DNA from: Candidatus Saccharimonadota bacterium
GTDB lineage: Bacteria; Patescibacteria; Saccharimonadia; Saccharimonadales; UBA4665
NCBI GenBank assembly: GCA_018061705.1
Contig: JAGOTO010000009.1
Location: 1 to 10,043, forward strand
Length of the DNA: 10,043 bases
Direction of reading: 5' to 3'
The first letter of the stretch is position 1. The number at the start of each line of letters is the position of its first letter. The notes beneath the pieces were generated by a model. That model had not been told where the DNA came from. It worked only from the letters and a program-made list of their open reading frames with translations, and did not search any database. Shown one piece after another: positions 1 through 6,124 of this stretch. The translations under genes and the position numbers were made by a program.

Positions 1-2
1 GT

Positions 3-287
3 ACTATCGATGAGACTTCACGACGACGGACGGTTCAGGCGGCGCATAATGCAGAGCACGGCATCACCCCGACGGGCATCTCTCGCGCGCTTGAGGGGCG
101 CATGAATGCCGATTTATCCGAAGAAGCAAAGCGCGCTAAACTTGACCTCAAAAAAATCCCGAAGGAAGAGTATAAAAATGTTATCAAAGATCTTTCTGCT
201 CAGATGGATCTCGCCGCAGCCAATCTTGAGTTTGAGAAGGCCGCTGATCTCCGTGACTTGATCACCGAGCTCAAAGCAAAAATGTAG
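3..287 (+). CDS. uvrB: UvrABC excinuclease subunit B, C-terminal end (partial)
   Basis: This is the last 94 codons of uvrB; the 5' part lies outside the window. UvrB is the damage-verifying helicase-like subunit of nucleotide excision repair, loaded by UvrA and then bound by UvrC. The visible part begins with T-I-D-E-T-S-R-R-R, followed by A-H-N-A-E-H-G-I-T-P, the signature that closes the UvrB helicase core (family form: IDET..RR..Q..YN..HGITP). After a charged linker comes a C-terminal UVR motif (L-E-F-E-K-A-A-D-L-R-D-L-I), the coiled-coil hairpin that contacts UvrC. It ends at TAG 285-287. The ATG at 102 is internal and not a start, because the frame is conserved upstream of it. The family assignment is near certain. 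Confidence 0.96.
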   Translation, partial: TIDETSRRRTVQAAHNAEHGITPTGISRALEGRMNADLSEEAKRAKLDLKKIPKEEYKNVIKDLSAQMDLAAANLEFEKAADLRDLITELKAKM

Positions 288-315
288 CACAACAGGCACG
301 CATCACAAATTGTTC

Positions 316-331
316 CACCCTGCCCAGGGTG
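316..331. terminator. Candidate bidirectional terminator hairpin between convergent genes
   Basis: CACCCT (316-321), loop GCCC, AGGGTG (326-331) form a perfect 6-bp GC-rich stem in the 59-bp gap between the uvrB stop and the stop of the minus-strand gene. The position suits a shared terminator for convergent genes. The U-tracts are weak: GAGTCGTTTCGTC on the plus side, and AACAATTTG on the minus side. Termination is therefore inferred from position and stem only. Confidence 0.45.
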
Positions 332-346
332 AGTCGTTTCGTCTAA

Positions 347-1018
347 TCACGGGCGCAGAGAATGGAGCAGCACACTAGGTATACTCCCCGGCCGAATGGT
401 CCGCACGGCAGCTGGGTCGAGCATGGCTTGCTCTGCTCGAGCTTTAATCGGTGGACGTTGTCGCGCAAGCCGATCATCTATCTCACGCTGTAGATCACGA
501 TGATCCGGAGGGTAGTGGGACGTATGCGTTACTCGTTCAAGCGTTAGTGGCTGGAAACTCAATGCAGCATTCAGTCTTTTCAGCAGACCTGTGGTAGCAT
601 GACCCTCGGGAAGTCTACCTATAGTTATGTGTGGGTCGATAGGATTTCTAGGGTAAGTTTTATCCGTAAGGACGATATTTTCCATACGCCCAAAATCATA
701 ACTGTCAGGACAGCGCACTGTTAGCGCCAATGACATCCGACCTGCACGACCGCCGTAGTAACGAAGCTCTATTGTTTCGACATCGAGAGGTGACAAGCTC
801 TCAGGAGTGGTGAGTTCATTAGCGAGGGCCTTCAGGACGGAGCTACGTTTTTCTGAGCCATAAGGGGGCAGTCCTCGTGCCAAAAGGGTTAGATGGCCAC
901 CTTCTACAGGTACATAGTCCGGTAGTGTTTTCTGGACGGTACCATTGAAATCCCCAATGACGCTCGTACCGCTACTGTCAACATTACGGCCAATCCACAG
1001 TGGTTGGGGGCGGTTCAT
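347..1018 (-). CDS. 2H phosphoesterase superfamily (LigT / 2'-5' RNA ligase-like) protein
   Basis: The 223-aa product carries two H-x-T motifs: H42-L-T44-L and H130-I-T132-I-G-R-L. Their spacing of 88 residues is typical of the 2H superfamily (LigT/ThpR, cyclic phosphodiesterase, AKAP18-like), where the two histidines and two threonines form the active site on a bilobal fold. Family members act on 2',3'-cyclic phosphates or 2'-5' linkages in RNA or nucleotides. The substrate here cannot be read from the sequence. Residues 85-120 look like the strand/loop segment between the lobes, and the last 40 residues are Arg/Pro-rich and basic. No signal peptide or membrane helix is visible. The gene is convergent with uvrB and divergent from gatC. 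A well-spaced promoter sits directly before its ATG, supporting this start and that the gene is real. The superfamily call is motif-based; the subfamily is unknown. Confidence 0.8.
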   Translation of the reverse strand: MNRPQPLWIGRNVDSSGTSVIGDFNGTVQKTLPDYVPVEGGHLTLLARGLPPYGSEKRSSVLKALANELTTPESLSPLDVETIELRYYGGRAGRMSLALTVRCPDSYDFGRMENIVLTDKTYPRNPIDPHITIGRLPEGHATTGLLKRLNAALSFQPLTLERVTHTSHYPPDHRDLQREIDDRLARQRPPIKARAEQAMLDPAAVRTIRPGSIPSVLLHSLRP

Positions 1019-1025
1019 ATAATTT

Positions 1026-1054
1026 AATATAACACAAAAACACCAAAATGTAAA
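1026..1054 (-). promoter_or_regulatory. Sigma70-type promoter of the 2H phosphoesterase gene, probably leaderless
   Basis: Read on the minus strand, -35 TTTACA (1054-1049) is followed by a 17-bp spacer and -10 TATATT (1031-1026). Each box matches consensus at 5 of 6 positions. Only 7 nt separate the -10 from the ATG (1018-1016). The expected transcription start therefore falls at or within a base or two of the start codon, leaving no room for a ribosome binding site. Confidence 0.65.
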
Positions 1055-1076
1055 TAGTTACTCGGTAGAAAATAAT

Positions 1077-1085
1077 TGATATACT
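1077..1085 (+). promoter_or_regulatory. Extended -10 promoter for the gatC operon
   Basis: TGATATACT is an extended -10 (TGn plus TATACT, 5 of 6 to consensus), ending 8 nt before the gatC ATG at 1094. A weak -35 (GTTACT, 1057-1062) lies 17 bp upstream. If used, the mRNA would be leaderless or nearly so. The competing reading is that GGTGA at 1086-1090 is a Shine-Dalgarno, with aligned spacing of about 6 nt, which would need a promoter further upstream. The two readings exclude each other for any one transcript. Confidence 0.5.
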
Positions 1086-1093
1086 GGTGAGTA

Positions 1094-1387
1094 ATGGCGA
1101 AACTGACTCGTGATGATGTATTAAAGTTGGCTGAGCTCGCGCGGATTTCTCTAACCGACGAAGAGGTTGACGCGTTTGCTGGTGAGCTGAGTTCCATACT
1201 CGGTTATGTCGAGCTGCTTTCAAACGTTGATGTGGCCGGCATGGAACCAACCGACCAAGTGACGGGCCTCACAAATGTCATGCGTAAGGACGAGGTGAAA
1301 GACTACGGCTACAAGCCAAAAGATTTACTGCTAAATGTTCCTCACGTCCAGGACGATCATATTCGAGTGAAGAGGATGATCGGGTGA
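1094..1387 (+). CDS. gatC: Asp-tRNA(Asn)/Glu-tRNA(Gln) amidotransferase subunit C
   Basis: This 97-aa protein has the usual GatC length. GatC is the small belt-like subunit that wraps around GatA and GatB and stabilises the amidotransferase that converts misacylated Glu-tRNA(Gln) or Asp-tRNA(Asn). The N-terminal helix L-T-R-D-D-V-L-K-L-A-E-L-A-R-I-S-L and the following E-E-V-D-A-F-A-G-E-L-S-S-I-L-G-Y segment are classic GatC. A central 'V-A-G-M-E-P-T' stretch matches the family's conserved 'G-x-x-P-T' turn, and a D-D-H-I-x-V-x-R-M-I tail follows. It is the first gene of the operon, and its TGA overlaps the gatA GTG by 4 bp. Confidence 0.95.
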   Translation: MAKLTRDDVLKLAELARISLTDEEVDAFAGELSSILGYVELLSNVDVAGMEPTDQVTGLTNVMRKDEVKDYGYKPKDLLLNVPHVQDDHIRVKRMIG

Positions 1388-2811
1388 GCTGGCGCCCTAT
1401 TGTCGAAATCGCGGCAGATGTTAATGCCGGCCGAGTTCAGTCTTGTGACTTGGTTGAACAGTCACTTGCAACAATAGCGGAACACGAGGAGTACCAAGCG
1501 GTCATAGCAACACTTGCCGACACGGCACGCTCCCGGGCGAAATCAATAGATGAGAAAGTCGCCAACGGGGTGAATGCAGGGCGGCTAGCAGGGGTACCAT
1601 TCATCGCTAAGGACAACTATCTGGTGTTTGGTGCAGAAACGACTGCCGCAAGTAATATTCTTAAGGGTTTTACTGCGCCGTACCAGGCAACTGTCGTTGA
1701 GCGCCTTGAGGCTGAGGGCGCCATATGTGTCGCCAAGGCAAATTTGGATGCTTTCGCCCACGGTGCGAGCACCGAAAACTCAGACTTTTTCACCACCAGC
1801 AATGCTCATGATAAAACCCGTGTGGCTGGCGGCTCGTCGGGTGGTTCAGCTGTCGCGGTTGCGCTCGAAATGGCACCTTTTGCACTCGGTACTGACACCG
1901 GTGGCTCAACCCGTCAGCCCGCGAGCTATAATGGCTGCGTTGGCTATAAGCCCACCTACGGTCTTATGTCACGGTCAGGCATCGTCGCCATGGCAAGTAG
2001 TACCGATACAGTCGGAACCTTTGCGCGAACCGTTGAGGATGCGTCAATCGTGATCGACGTTATGGCAGGTGAGGATGATCTTGACAGCACGACAATCCCA
2101 AGAGAGGCCGAGGGGTATCAAATTTCAGCGCCAACAAGCCTAAAGGGCAAAAAGGTTGGGGTGATCAAAGAATGGATGGGTGAAGGTCTCGATGACGATG
2201 TGCGGCAAGCTATTGAAGACGCCATAGACGAACTGAAAGCAGCCGGAGCAGAGGTTCGGGAAGTCAGCATACCATCATTGCCATGGGCGCTTGCAGTGTA
2301 CTATATCATTTGTCCAGCAGAAGTCAGTAGCAATCTTGCCCGTTATGATGGGCAGCGATACGGTCATTTCACCCCGGATGCCAAAGATATATCTGACAGT
2401 TACACCTTGACCCGTATGACGGGATTTGGGCGCGAGGCAAAGCGTCGGATCATGACAGGCACTTATGTTCTGAGCAGTGGCTACTACGATGCGTACTACA
2501 ATAAGGCGCAAATTGTCCGAACCAAACTGGTACAGGAGTTTGCCGCGGTTTTAAGTGAGGTGGATTGTCTGGTCGGTCCAGTCGCTCCGAGTACGGCTTT
2601 TACCATCGGCGAAAATACCGAGGATCCACTCAAAATGTATTTGGTTGATATGATGACGGTGGGGCCAAGCATGGTTGGCGTGCCTGCGATTAGTATTCCG
2701 TGTCAAGTGAGATCTGGTCTGCCGGTCGGGCTGCAGATTATCGCTGCTCAGCACAAGGATCGAGAACTATTGGGCATTGCATCGGCCGCAGAAAAGGTGA
2801 TAACACAATGA
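1384..2811 (+). CDS. gatA: Asp-tRNA(Asn)/Glu-tRNA(Gln) amidotransferase subunit A
   Basis: GatA is the glutaminase subunit: an amidase-signature enzyme that frees ammonia from glutamine and channels it to GatB. At 475 aa the length is typical. The catalytic Lys-cisSer-Ser triad is visible: K76 (G-V-P-F-I-A-K-D-N), S151 in G-G-S-S-G-G-S, and nucleophile S175 in D-T-G-G-S-T-R-Q-P-A. The amidase signature continues through C-V-G-Y-K-P-T-Y-G. I chose the GTG at 1384 because it overlaps the gatC stop as GTGA and has GAGG at 1372-1375, 8 nt upstream. The stop TGA (2809-2811) overlaps the next gene's ATG. Nothing is missing; the enzyme should be active. Confidence 0.97.
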   Translation: MSWRPIVEIAADVNAGRVQSCDLVEQSLATIAEHEEYQAVIATLADTARSRAKSIDEKVANGVNAGRLAGVPFIAKDNYLVFGAETTAASNILKGFTAPYQATVVERLEAEGAICVAKANLDAFAHGASTENSDFFTTSNAHDKTRVAGGSSGGSAVAVALEMAPFALGTDTGGSTRQPASYNGCVGYKPTYGLMSRSGIVAMASSTDTVGTFARTVEDASIVIDVMAGEDDLDSTTIPREAEGYQISAPTSLKGKKVGVIKEWMGEGLDDDVRQAIEDAIDELKAAGAEVREVSIPSLPWALAVYYIICPAEVSSNLARYDGQRYGHFTPDAKDISDSYTLTRMTGFGREAKRRIMTGTYVLSSGYYDAYYNKAQIVRTKLVQEFAAVLSEVDCLVGPVAPSTAFTIGENTEDPLKMYLVDMMTVGPSMVGVPAISIPCQVRSGLPVGLQIIAAQHKDRELLGIASAAEKVITQ

Positions 2812-3224
2812 ACGACGCGGTCACAACGTATATTGCCGTAGGTACGGCTATCGTCTTGGTACTATTGGCATTGATAGGCTGGGTGCTTTCTCGTCGTCCA
2901 CGATCGCTTGACACAGCATTTTATGAAAGTAAGTGGGCTGAATTGCAAAAATTGCTCAAGGACCAGACCACGTGGCCGCTTGCAATAATCAATGCAGATA
3001 AGTTGCTCGATCATGCACTAAAGTCGAAGCGCTATAAAGGCAAGACAATGGGGGAGCGTCTGGTTGCGGCGCAACGGGATATTCAGGGCAATGACGATGT
3101 ATGGTTTGGGCACAAACTGCGTAACAAACTCGTTCATGAGAATGGGATTCAACTCAGAGAGCAAGAGGTCAAGAATGCACTCATGGGATTTAAGCGTGCA
3201 CTCAAGGATCTGGAGGCGTTATGA
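2808..3224 (+). CDS. Membrane-anchored HEPN-like small protein, between gatA and gatB
   Basis: The product is 138 aa. An N-terminal hydrophobic segment (about 7-28) ending in W-V-L-S-R-R-P-R predicts one membrane helix with a cytoplasmic C-terminal domain. That domain (about 33-138) appears all-helical and contains G-H-K-L-R105-N-K-L-V-H110-E. This R-x4-H fits the HEPN motif (R-x4-6-H) found in HEPN RNases and nucleotidyltransferase partners; DUF4145-like proteins show similar 'LRN..vH' helices. The ATG at 2808 overlaps the gatA stop (ATGA) and follows AGGTGAT (2795-2801). An earlier in-frame ATG at 2700 lies inside gatA and is unlikely. Placement implies co-translation with the amidotransferase subunits. 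Whether it cuts RNA, binds the Gat complex or is merely co-expressed is unknown. The HEPN call is from motif and helical character only. Confidence 0.75.
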   Translation: MNDAVTTYIAVGTAIVLVLLALIGWVLSRRPRSLDTAFYESKWAELQKLLKDQTTWPLAIINADKLLDHALKSKRYKGKTMGERLVAAQRDIQGNDDVWFGHKLRNKLVHENGIQLREQEVKNALMGFKRALKDLEAL

Positions 3225-3358
3225 TCGCGGTATCGAATCAGCCGATGACGTCGTATTGTCTGGTTTTGCTGGTAGAGTCATCGTCCCGGTGTCTTCGAGC
3301 GTGCCATTGCCAACGGCAGTACGACTGCCGAGGCGTTCGTATCGGAGAGAATCAATGA
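3221..3358 (+). CDS. Possible 45-aa mini-gene bridging to gatB
   Basis: An ATG at 3221 overlaps the preceding stop (ATGA) and has a strong GGAGG at 3212-3216, 4 nt upstream. The frame runs 45 codons and stops at TGA 3356-3358, which overlaps the gatB ATG as ATGA. These signals are those of a translationally coupled cistron and fill the gap exactly. The product (begins M-I-A-V-S-N-Q-P-M-T, five Cys, many Ser/Arg) resembles no family I know and has no clear hydrophobic core. The gatB frame is also open through this stretch, so protein evidence is poor. It may serve only to carry ribosomes across to gatB, or be chance. Confidence 0.35.
   Translation: MIAVSNQPMTSYCLVLLVESSSRCLRACHCQRQYDCRGVRIGENQ
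3270..3278 (+). promoter_or_regulatory. Candidate internal extended -10 upstream of gatB
   Basis: TGGTAGAGT is identical to the nine bases preceding the 84-aa gene at 5853-5861. No convincing -35 accompanies it. It could give an internal start for gatB-galU. The support is sequence identity and position only. Confidence 0.2.
3314..3330 (+). repeat. Perfect 7-bp inverted repeat (hairpin) before the gatB ribosome binding site
   Basis: CGGCAGT (3314-3320), ACG, ACTGCCG (3324-3330) would fold as a tight RNA hairpin 13 nt before the gatB Shine-Dalgarno (GGAGAGA, 3344-3350). No T-run follows, so it is not a standard terminator. It could act in mRNA processing or stability, or modulate GatB synthesis. 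Confidence 0.5.
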
Positions 3359-4812
3359 TTAACGACGAGATCAGACGACAGTATACGACCACAATTGGCA
3401 TAGAGTGTCATGTGCAGCTCAAGACAAAGACAAAGCTTTTTAGTGGTGCGGACAATGACGCGCGCGACGCGCTGCCCAATACGCTAGTGAATCACATCGA
3501 TTTTGGACTTCCAGGAGCGCTACCTGTCCTCAACGAAAAAGCCGTCGAACTTGCCTGTCGAGCCGCGTTTGCGCTCGGCACCGAACCGCAACGACTGAGT
3601 AAGTTCGACCGAAAGCATTATTTTTACCCAGATTTGCCAATGGGGTATCAGATTACGCAGTTCTACCATCCGATCATCAGGAATGGTGAGCTATCATTTG
3701 TCCTTGACGGGGAGCACGTGACCGTCCGTATACATGAAGCGCACATGGAGGCTGACGCTGGCAAGTCGACGCATCCAGTAGGGGCAGACTATAGCCTTGT
3801 TGACCTCAACCGTGCGGGCACACCGCTGCTTGAAATCGTGAGTGAGCCTGATATCCACAGTCCAGCCGCCGCGAAGGCCTATGCCCGTGAACTCTATCTC
3901 GCCATGCGATATGCTGGTGTCAGTGATGCCAATCTGTACTATGGGAATATGCGGTTTGACGTCAATGTTAGCGTCAGCAAAACCGGAGAGCTTGGCACTC
4001 GGACAGAAACCAAAAATCTCAATAGTTTTCGAAGCGTCGAAAGAGCAGCCGAGTACGAGATCGAAAGGCAGATTGGGTTGATTGAACAAGGCAAGCAGAT
4101 TACTCAAGAGACCCGCGGATGGGACGATGCAGGACAGAAGACTTATAGCCAGCGGAGCAAAGAAGATTCGTATGAGTATCGCTATATGCCCGATCCTGAT
4201 ATTCCGCCAATTGTACTGAGCGATGAGTACGTCAAACAGATCAAATCAAGCATGCCCGAGTTGCCCACCGACTACAGAAAGGCTTTTTTGGGCATGGGTC
4301 TTGATCCAAAGACCGTAGAGGATATTTTATCGGTTCCAGAAACCGCTCGACTCGTCGGAAGAGTGCTCGGTACTGCCGGGAGCGAACATGCTCGCCGGAT
4401 CGCATTCTGGATGATGCAGCCCCGAAGAGACGATGATGAGGCGAAGCATCCAGGGGGAGATTCTGTATCCGCGGTGAAAAACGACACAGAGCTTATCGAG
4501 CTCAGTCAGATGGTAGCTGATAATAAGCTGAGCTCAACAGCGGCCAAAGAAGTTCTCGCAGAGGTGTTGAAAAGCGGTAACCATCCCGCAGAAATCGCTC
4601 AATCAATGAATCTTATTCAGGTGAGTGATGAGGGAGTGGTCCATGAAGTTGTCATGAGCGTGCTTGCAGCACATCCGAAAGCAGCAGATGATGTACGTAA
4701 CGGAGAGATGAAGGCGATTGGTTTTCTCGTTGGGCAAGTTATGAAACAATCCCAGGGGAAGGCGAACCCTGCTATGGCAACCGCGTTGATCAAGAAGCAA
4801 TTGGGTATATAA
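3355..4812 (+). CDS. gatB: Asp-tRNA(Asn)/Glu-tRNA(Gln) amidotransferase subunit B
   Basis: GatB binds the misacylated tRNA, activates its side-chain carboxylate with ATP and transfers ammonia delivered from GatA. The 485-aa length is normal. Visible family blocks are I-G-I-E-C-H-V-Q-L (15-22), K-H-Y-F-Y-P-D-L-P-M-G-Y-Q-I (88-100), H-M-E-A-D-A-G-K (about 130-137), V-D-L-N-R-A-G-T-P-L-L-E-I-V-S-E-P-D, and the S-Q-R-S-K-E-D-x-x-x-Y-R-Y-M-P-D-P-D-I-P-P block. The C-terminal third is the helical YqeY-like tRNA-binding domain. The frame is open far upstream, but the ATG at 3355 has GGAGAGA 4 nt before it and is where homology begins, so the long upstream extension is rejected. galU follows after 35 bp. 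Confidence 0.96.
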   Translation: MINDEIRRQYTTTIGIECHVQLKTKTKLFSGADNDARDALPNTLVNHIDFGLPGALPVLNEKAVELACRAAFALGTEPQRLSKFDRKHYFYPDLPMGYQITQFYHPIIRNGELSFVLDGEHVTVRIHEAHMEADAGKSTHPVGADYSLVDLNRAGTPLLEIVSEPDIHSPAAAKAYARELYLAMRYAGVSDANLYYGNMRFDVNVSVSKTGELGTRTETKNLNSFRSVERAAEYEIERQIGLIEQGKQITQETRGWDDAGQKTYSQRSKEDSYEYRYMPDPDIPPIVLSDEYVKQIKSSMPELPTDYRKAFLGMGLDPKTVEDILSVPETARLVGRVLGTAGSEHARRIAFWMMQPRRDDDEAKHPGGDSVSAVKNDTELIELSQMVADNKLSSTAAKEVLAEVLKSGNHPAEIAQSMNLIQVSDEGVVHEVVMSVLAAHPKAADDVRNGEMKAIGFLVGQVMKQSQGKANPAMATALIKKQLGI

Positions 4813-4818
4813 TTACGG

Positions 4819-4843
4819 CCAAACGGAACCCAAACGGAGGAAA
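4819..4843 (+). promoter_or_regulatory. Tandem CCAAACGGA repeat carrying the galU ribosome binding site
   Basis: CCAAACGGA occurs at 4819-4827 and again at 4830-4838. The second copy runs into GGAGGAAA (4836-4843), the Shine-Dalgarno for galU (ATG 4848). Only the second copy extends to full GGAGG. It may be a small tandem duplication without function. Confidence 0.5.
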
Positions 4844-4847
4844 CAAT

Positions 4848-5756
4848 ATGTCACAACCAAAAAAAGTAACCAAGGCAGTTATCGCCGCAGCCGGATTCGG
4901 AACTCGATTTTTGCCTCAGACCAAAGCCATGCCAAAGGAAATGCTTCCACTTATCGATAAACCAATTATCCAGTATGCCGTAGAGGATCTCGTAGCTGCT
5001 GGCATCAAAGATATCATAATCGTGGGAAGTAGCAGCAAACGAGCCATAGAGGACCATTTTGACGTACCGAACGAGGACTTACTTGTGAACCTTCGCGCCG
5101 GGGGCCCGACGAAAGCGCACTTCATCGATGAGATGGAAGAGCTTGCCAATATGGCTAACTTTATCTATGTGCGCCAGAAGGGTCCGTACGGCAACGCAAC
5201 ACCCATTGCAAACGCGGCACACCTCATCGGCAACGAGCCCTTTATTTTTGTATACGCTGATGATCTCGTAGTTTCGGAGCCCAACACCTTTTCACAGATG
5301 ATCTCGCTGTACAATGAGCTCGGGGGAAGTATCGCAACGTGCATGAGGGTAAGCACGGATAAAGAATTTGATCGTTACGGCATCCTAGCCGGCCAGGAAG
5401 TGCGCGACGGTGTGCTTGAAATGAGTGGAATGATAGAAAAGCCAGGACGGGCAGATGCACCATCAGATTACGCGCAAGTCAGTAGTTACCTGTTTGACCC
5501 AGCAGTATTGGGATATATCGAATCAGGGCTCAAATCATTGCCCAAAGGTGAAGAGTTTTACGTTGCAACCAGCCTGGTAGACCCGATGCTGAAGGATGGA
5601 CATTCATTCTATGGGTGCCTGATGCAAAACAGTCGGCGTTATGATACTGGAGATAAACTGGAATATCTCATGACTGTGGTTGAGTTTGCGTTACGACATA
5701 AAGATCTAGGACCGGCCTTTCGGGCTCATACCGAAAAACTCCTAAAAGAGCTATAA
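4848..5756 (+). CDS. galU: UTP--glucose-1-phosphate uridylyltransferase
   Basis: GalU makes UDP-glucose from UTP and glucose-1-phosphate, feeding glycolipid and polysaccharide synthesis in the cytoplasm. The 302-aa length is typical. The nucleotide-binding signature A-A-G-F-G-T-R-F-L-P with T-K-A-M-P-K-E-M-L-P spans residues 13-34. Downstream are the metal-binding Y-A-D-D-L-V, the Y-G-I-L-A-G...M-I-E-K-P sugar-site segment, and R-R-Y-D-T-G-D-K-L-E-Y-L...V-E-F-A-L-R-H near the end. The segment usually read as G-E-I-Q-L-T-D-A is here G-E-E-F-Y-V-A-T-S-L-V-D, a divergent but recognisable version. A strong GGAGG fixes the start, and the 35-bp gap suggests read-through from gatB. No clear terminator follows. 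Confidence 0.95.
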   Translation: MSQPKKVTKAVIAAAGFGTRFLPQTKAMPKEMLPLIDKPIIQYAVEDLVAAGIKDIIIVGSSSKRAIEDHFDVPNEDLLVNLRAGGPTKAHFIDEMEELANMANFIYVRQKGPYGNATPIANAAHLIGNEPFIFVYADDLVVSEPNTFSQMISLYNELGGSIATCMRVSTDKEFDRYGILAGQEVRDGVLEMSGMIEKPGRADAPSDYAQVSSYLFDPAVLGYIESGLKSLPKGEEFYVATSLVDPMLKDGHSFYGCLMQNSRRYDTGDKLEYLMTVVEFALRHKDLGPAFRAHTEKLLKEL

Positions 5757-5852
5757 AAGTGGGTGCACGGATATGTTGTGTCTGGCTGAAGCTGGAATTG
5801 GGCGAAAGAACTCAAGTCACGGCTCACTCATCTTTTCTTTGGTCAAATAACA

Positions 5853-5861
5853 TGGTAGAGT
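5853..5861 (+). promoter_or_regulatory. Extended -10 promoter for the small membrane gene pair
   Basis: TGGTAGAGT (TGn plus TAGAGT, 4 of 6) ends 6 nt before the ATG at 5868, with a poor -35 (TTTTCT, 5833-5838). No Shine-Dalgarno lies before this ATG, in keeping with a leaderless transcript. The rest of the 111-bp gap after galU shows no clear terminator. Confidence 0.45.
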
Positions 5862-5867
5862 ACATCC

Positions 5868-6122
5868 ATGGATGCATTTGAAATAATTGTCGTGGTGCTG
5901 AGTGTACTGCTCGGAATATTTTTAGTTATCGCCATAATCGTCACCGTTTTGGTACTAAAGCTCGTAAAGACGTTGCGAGACGTTGCAACGAAGAGCGGGG
6001 ATATGGTCGGAAGGGTCGAAGAGCTCGGTCAAAGCCTCGTAAAGAACGCCGGAGCGGTCGGTCTGTTGAAAGTATTAGTAAAATTTATCGCAACCGCGAG
6101 CAAAGCTAAAGGGAGACGATAA
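5868..6122 (+). CDS. Small single-helix membrane protein of unknown function
   Basis: This 84-aa protein starts with a long hydrophobic helix (about 5-33: I-I-V-V-V-L-S-V-L-L-G-I-F-L), followed by a polar, probably helical stretch (34-60). A second mildly hydrophobic segment (62-78: A-G-A-V-G-L-L-K-V-L-V-K-F-I) comes before a basic K-G-R-R end. It resembles the general plan of DUF948/YtxH-partner proteins, but I do not recognise a family. It lies two bases upstream of the YtxH-like gene, so the pair is almost certainly one transcript and may act together at the membrane. The start is supported by the promoter box and the absence of any other in-frame ATG nearby. Confidence 0.8.
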   Translation: MDAFEIIVVVLSVLLGIFLVIAIIVTVLVLKLVKTLRDVATKSGDMVGRVEELGQSLVKNAGAVGLLKVLVKFIATASKAKGRR

Positions 6123-6124
6123 CT

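Noticed and set aside
2700..2807. Earlier in-frame ATG for the HEPN-like gene
   Set aside because: It lies deep inside the conserved end of gatA; the ATG at 2808 overlaps the gatA stop and follows AGGTGAT.
3064..3354. Open frame extending gatB upstream by 97 codons
   Set aside because: It overlaps the HEPN-like gene in another frame, has no ribosome binding site, shows no GatB similarity, and a good start with GGAGAGA exists at 3355.
3694..4107. Minus-strand 137-codon open frame inside gatB
   Set aside because: It is fully antisense to well-conserved GatB blocks, with no start signals and no recognisable protein family.
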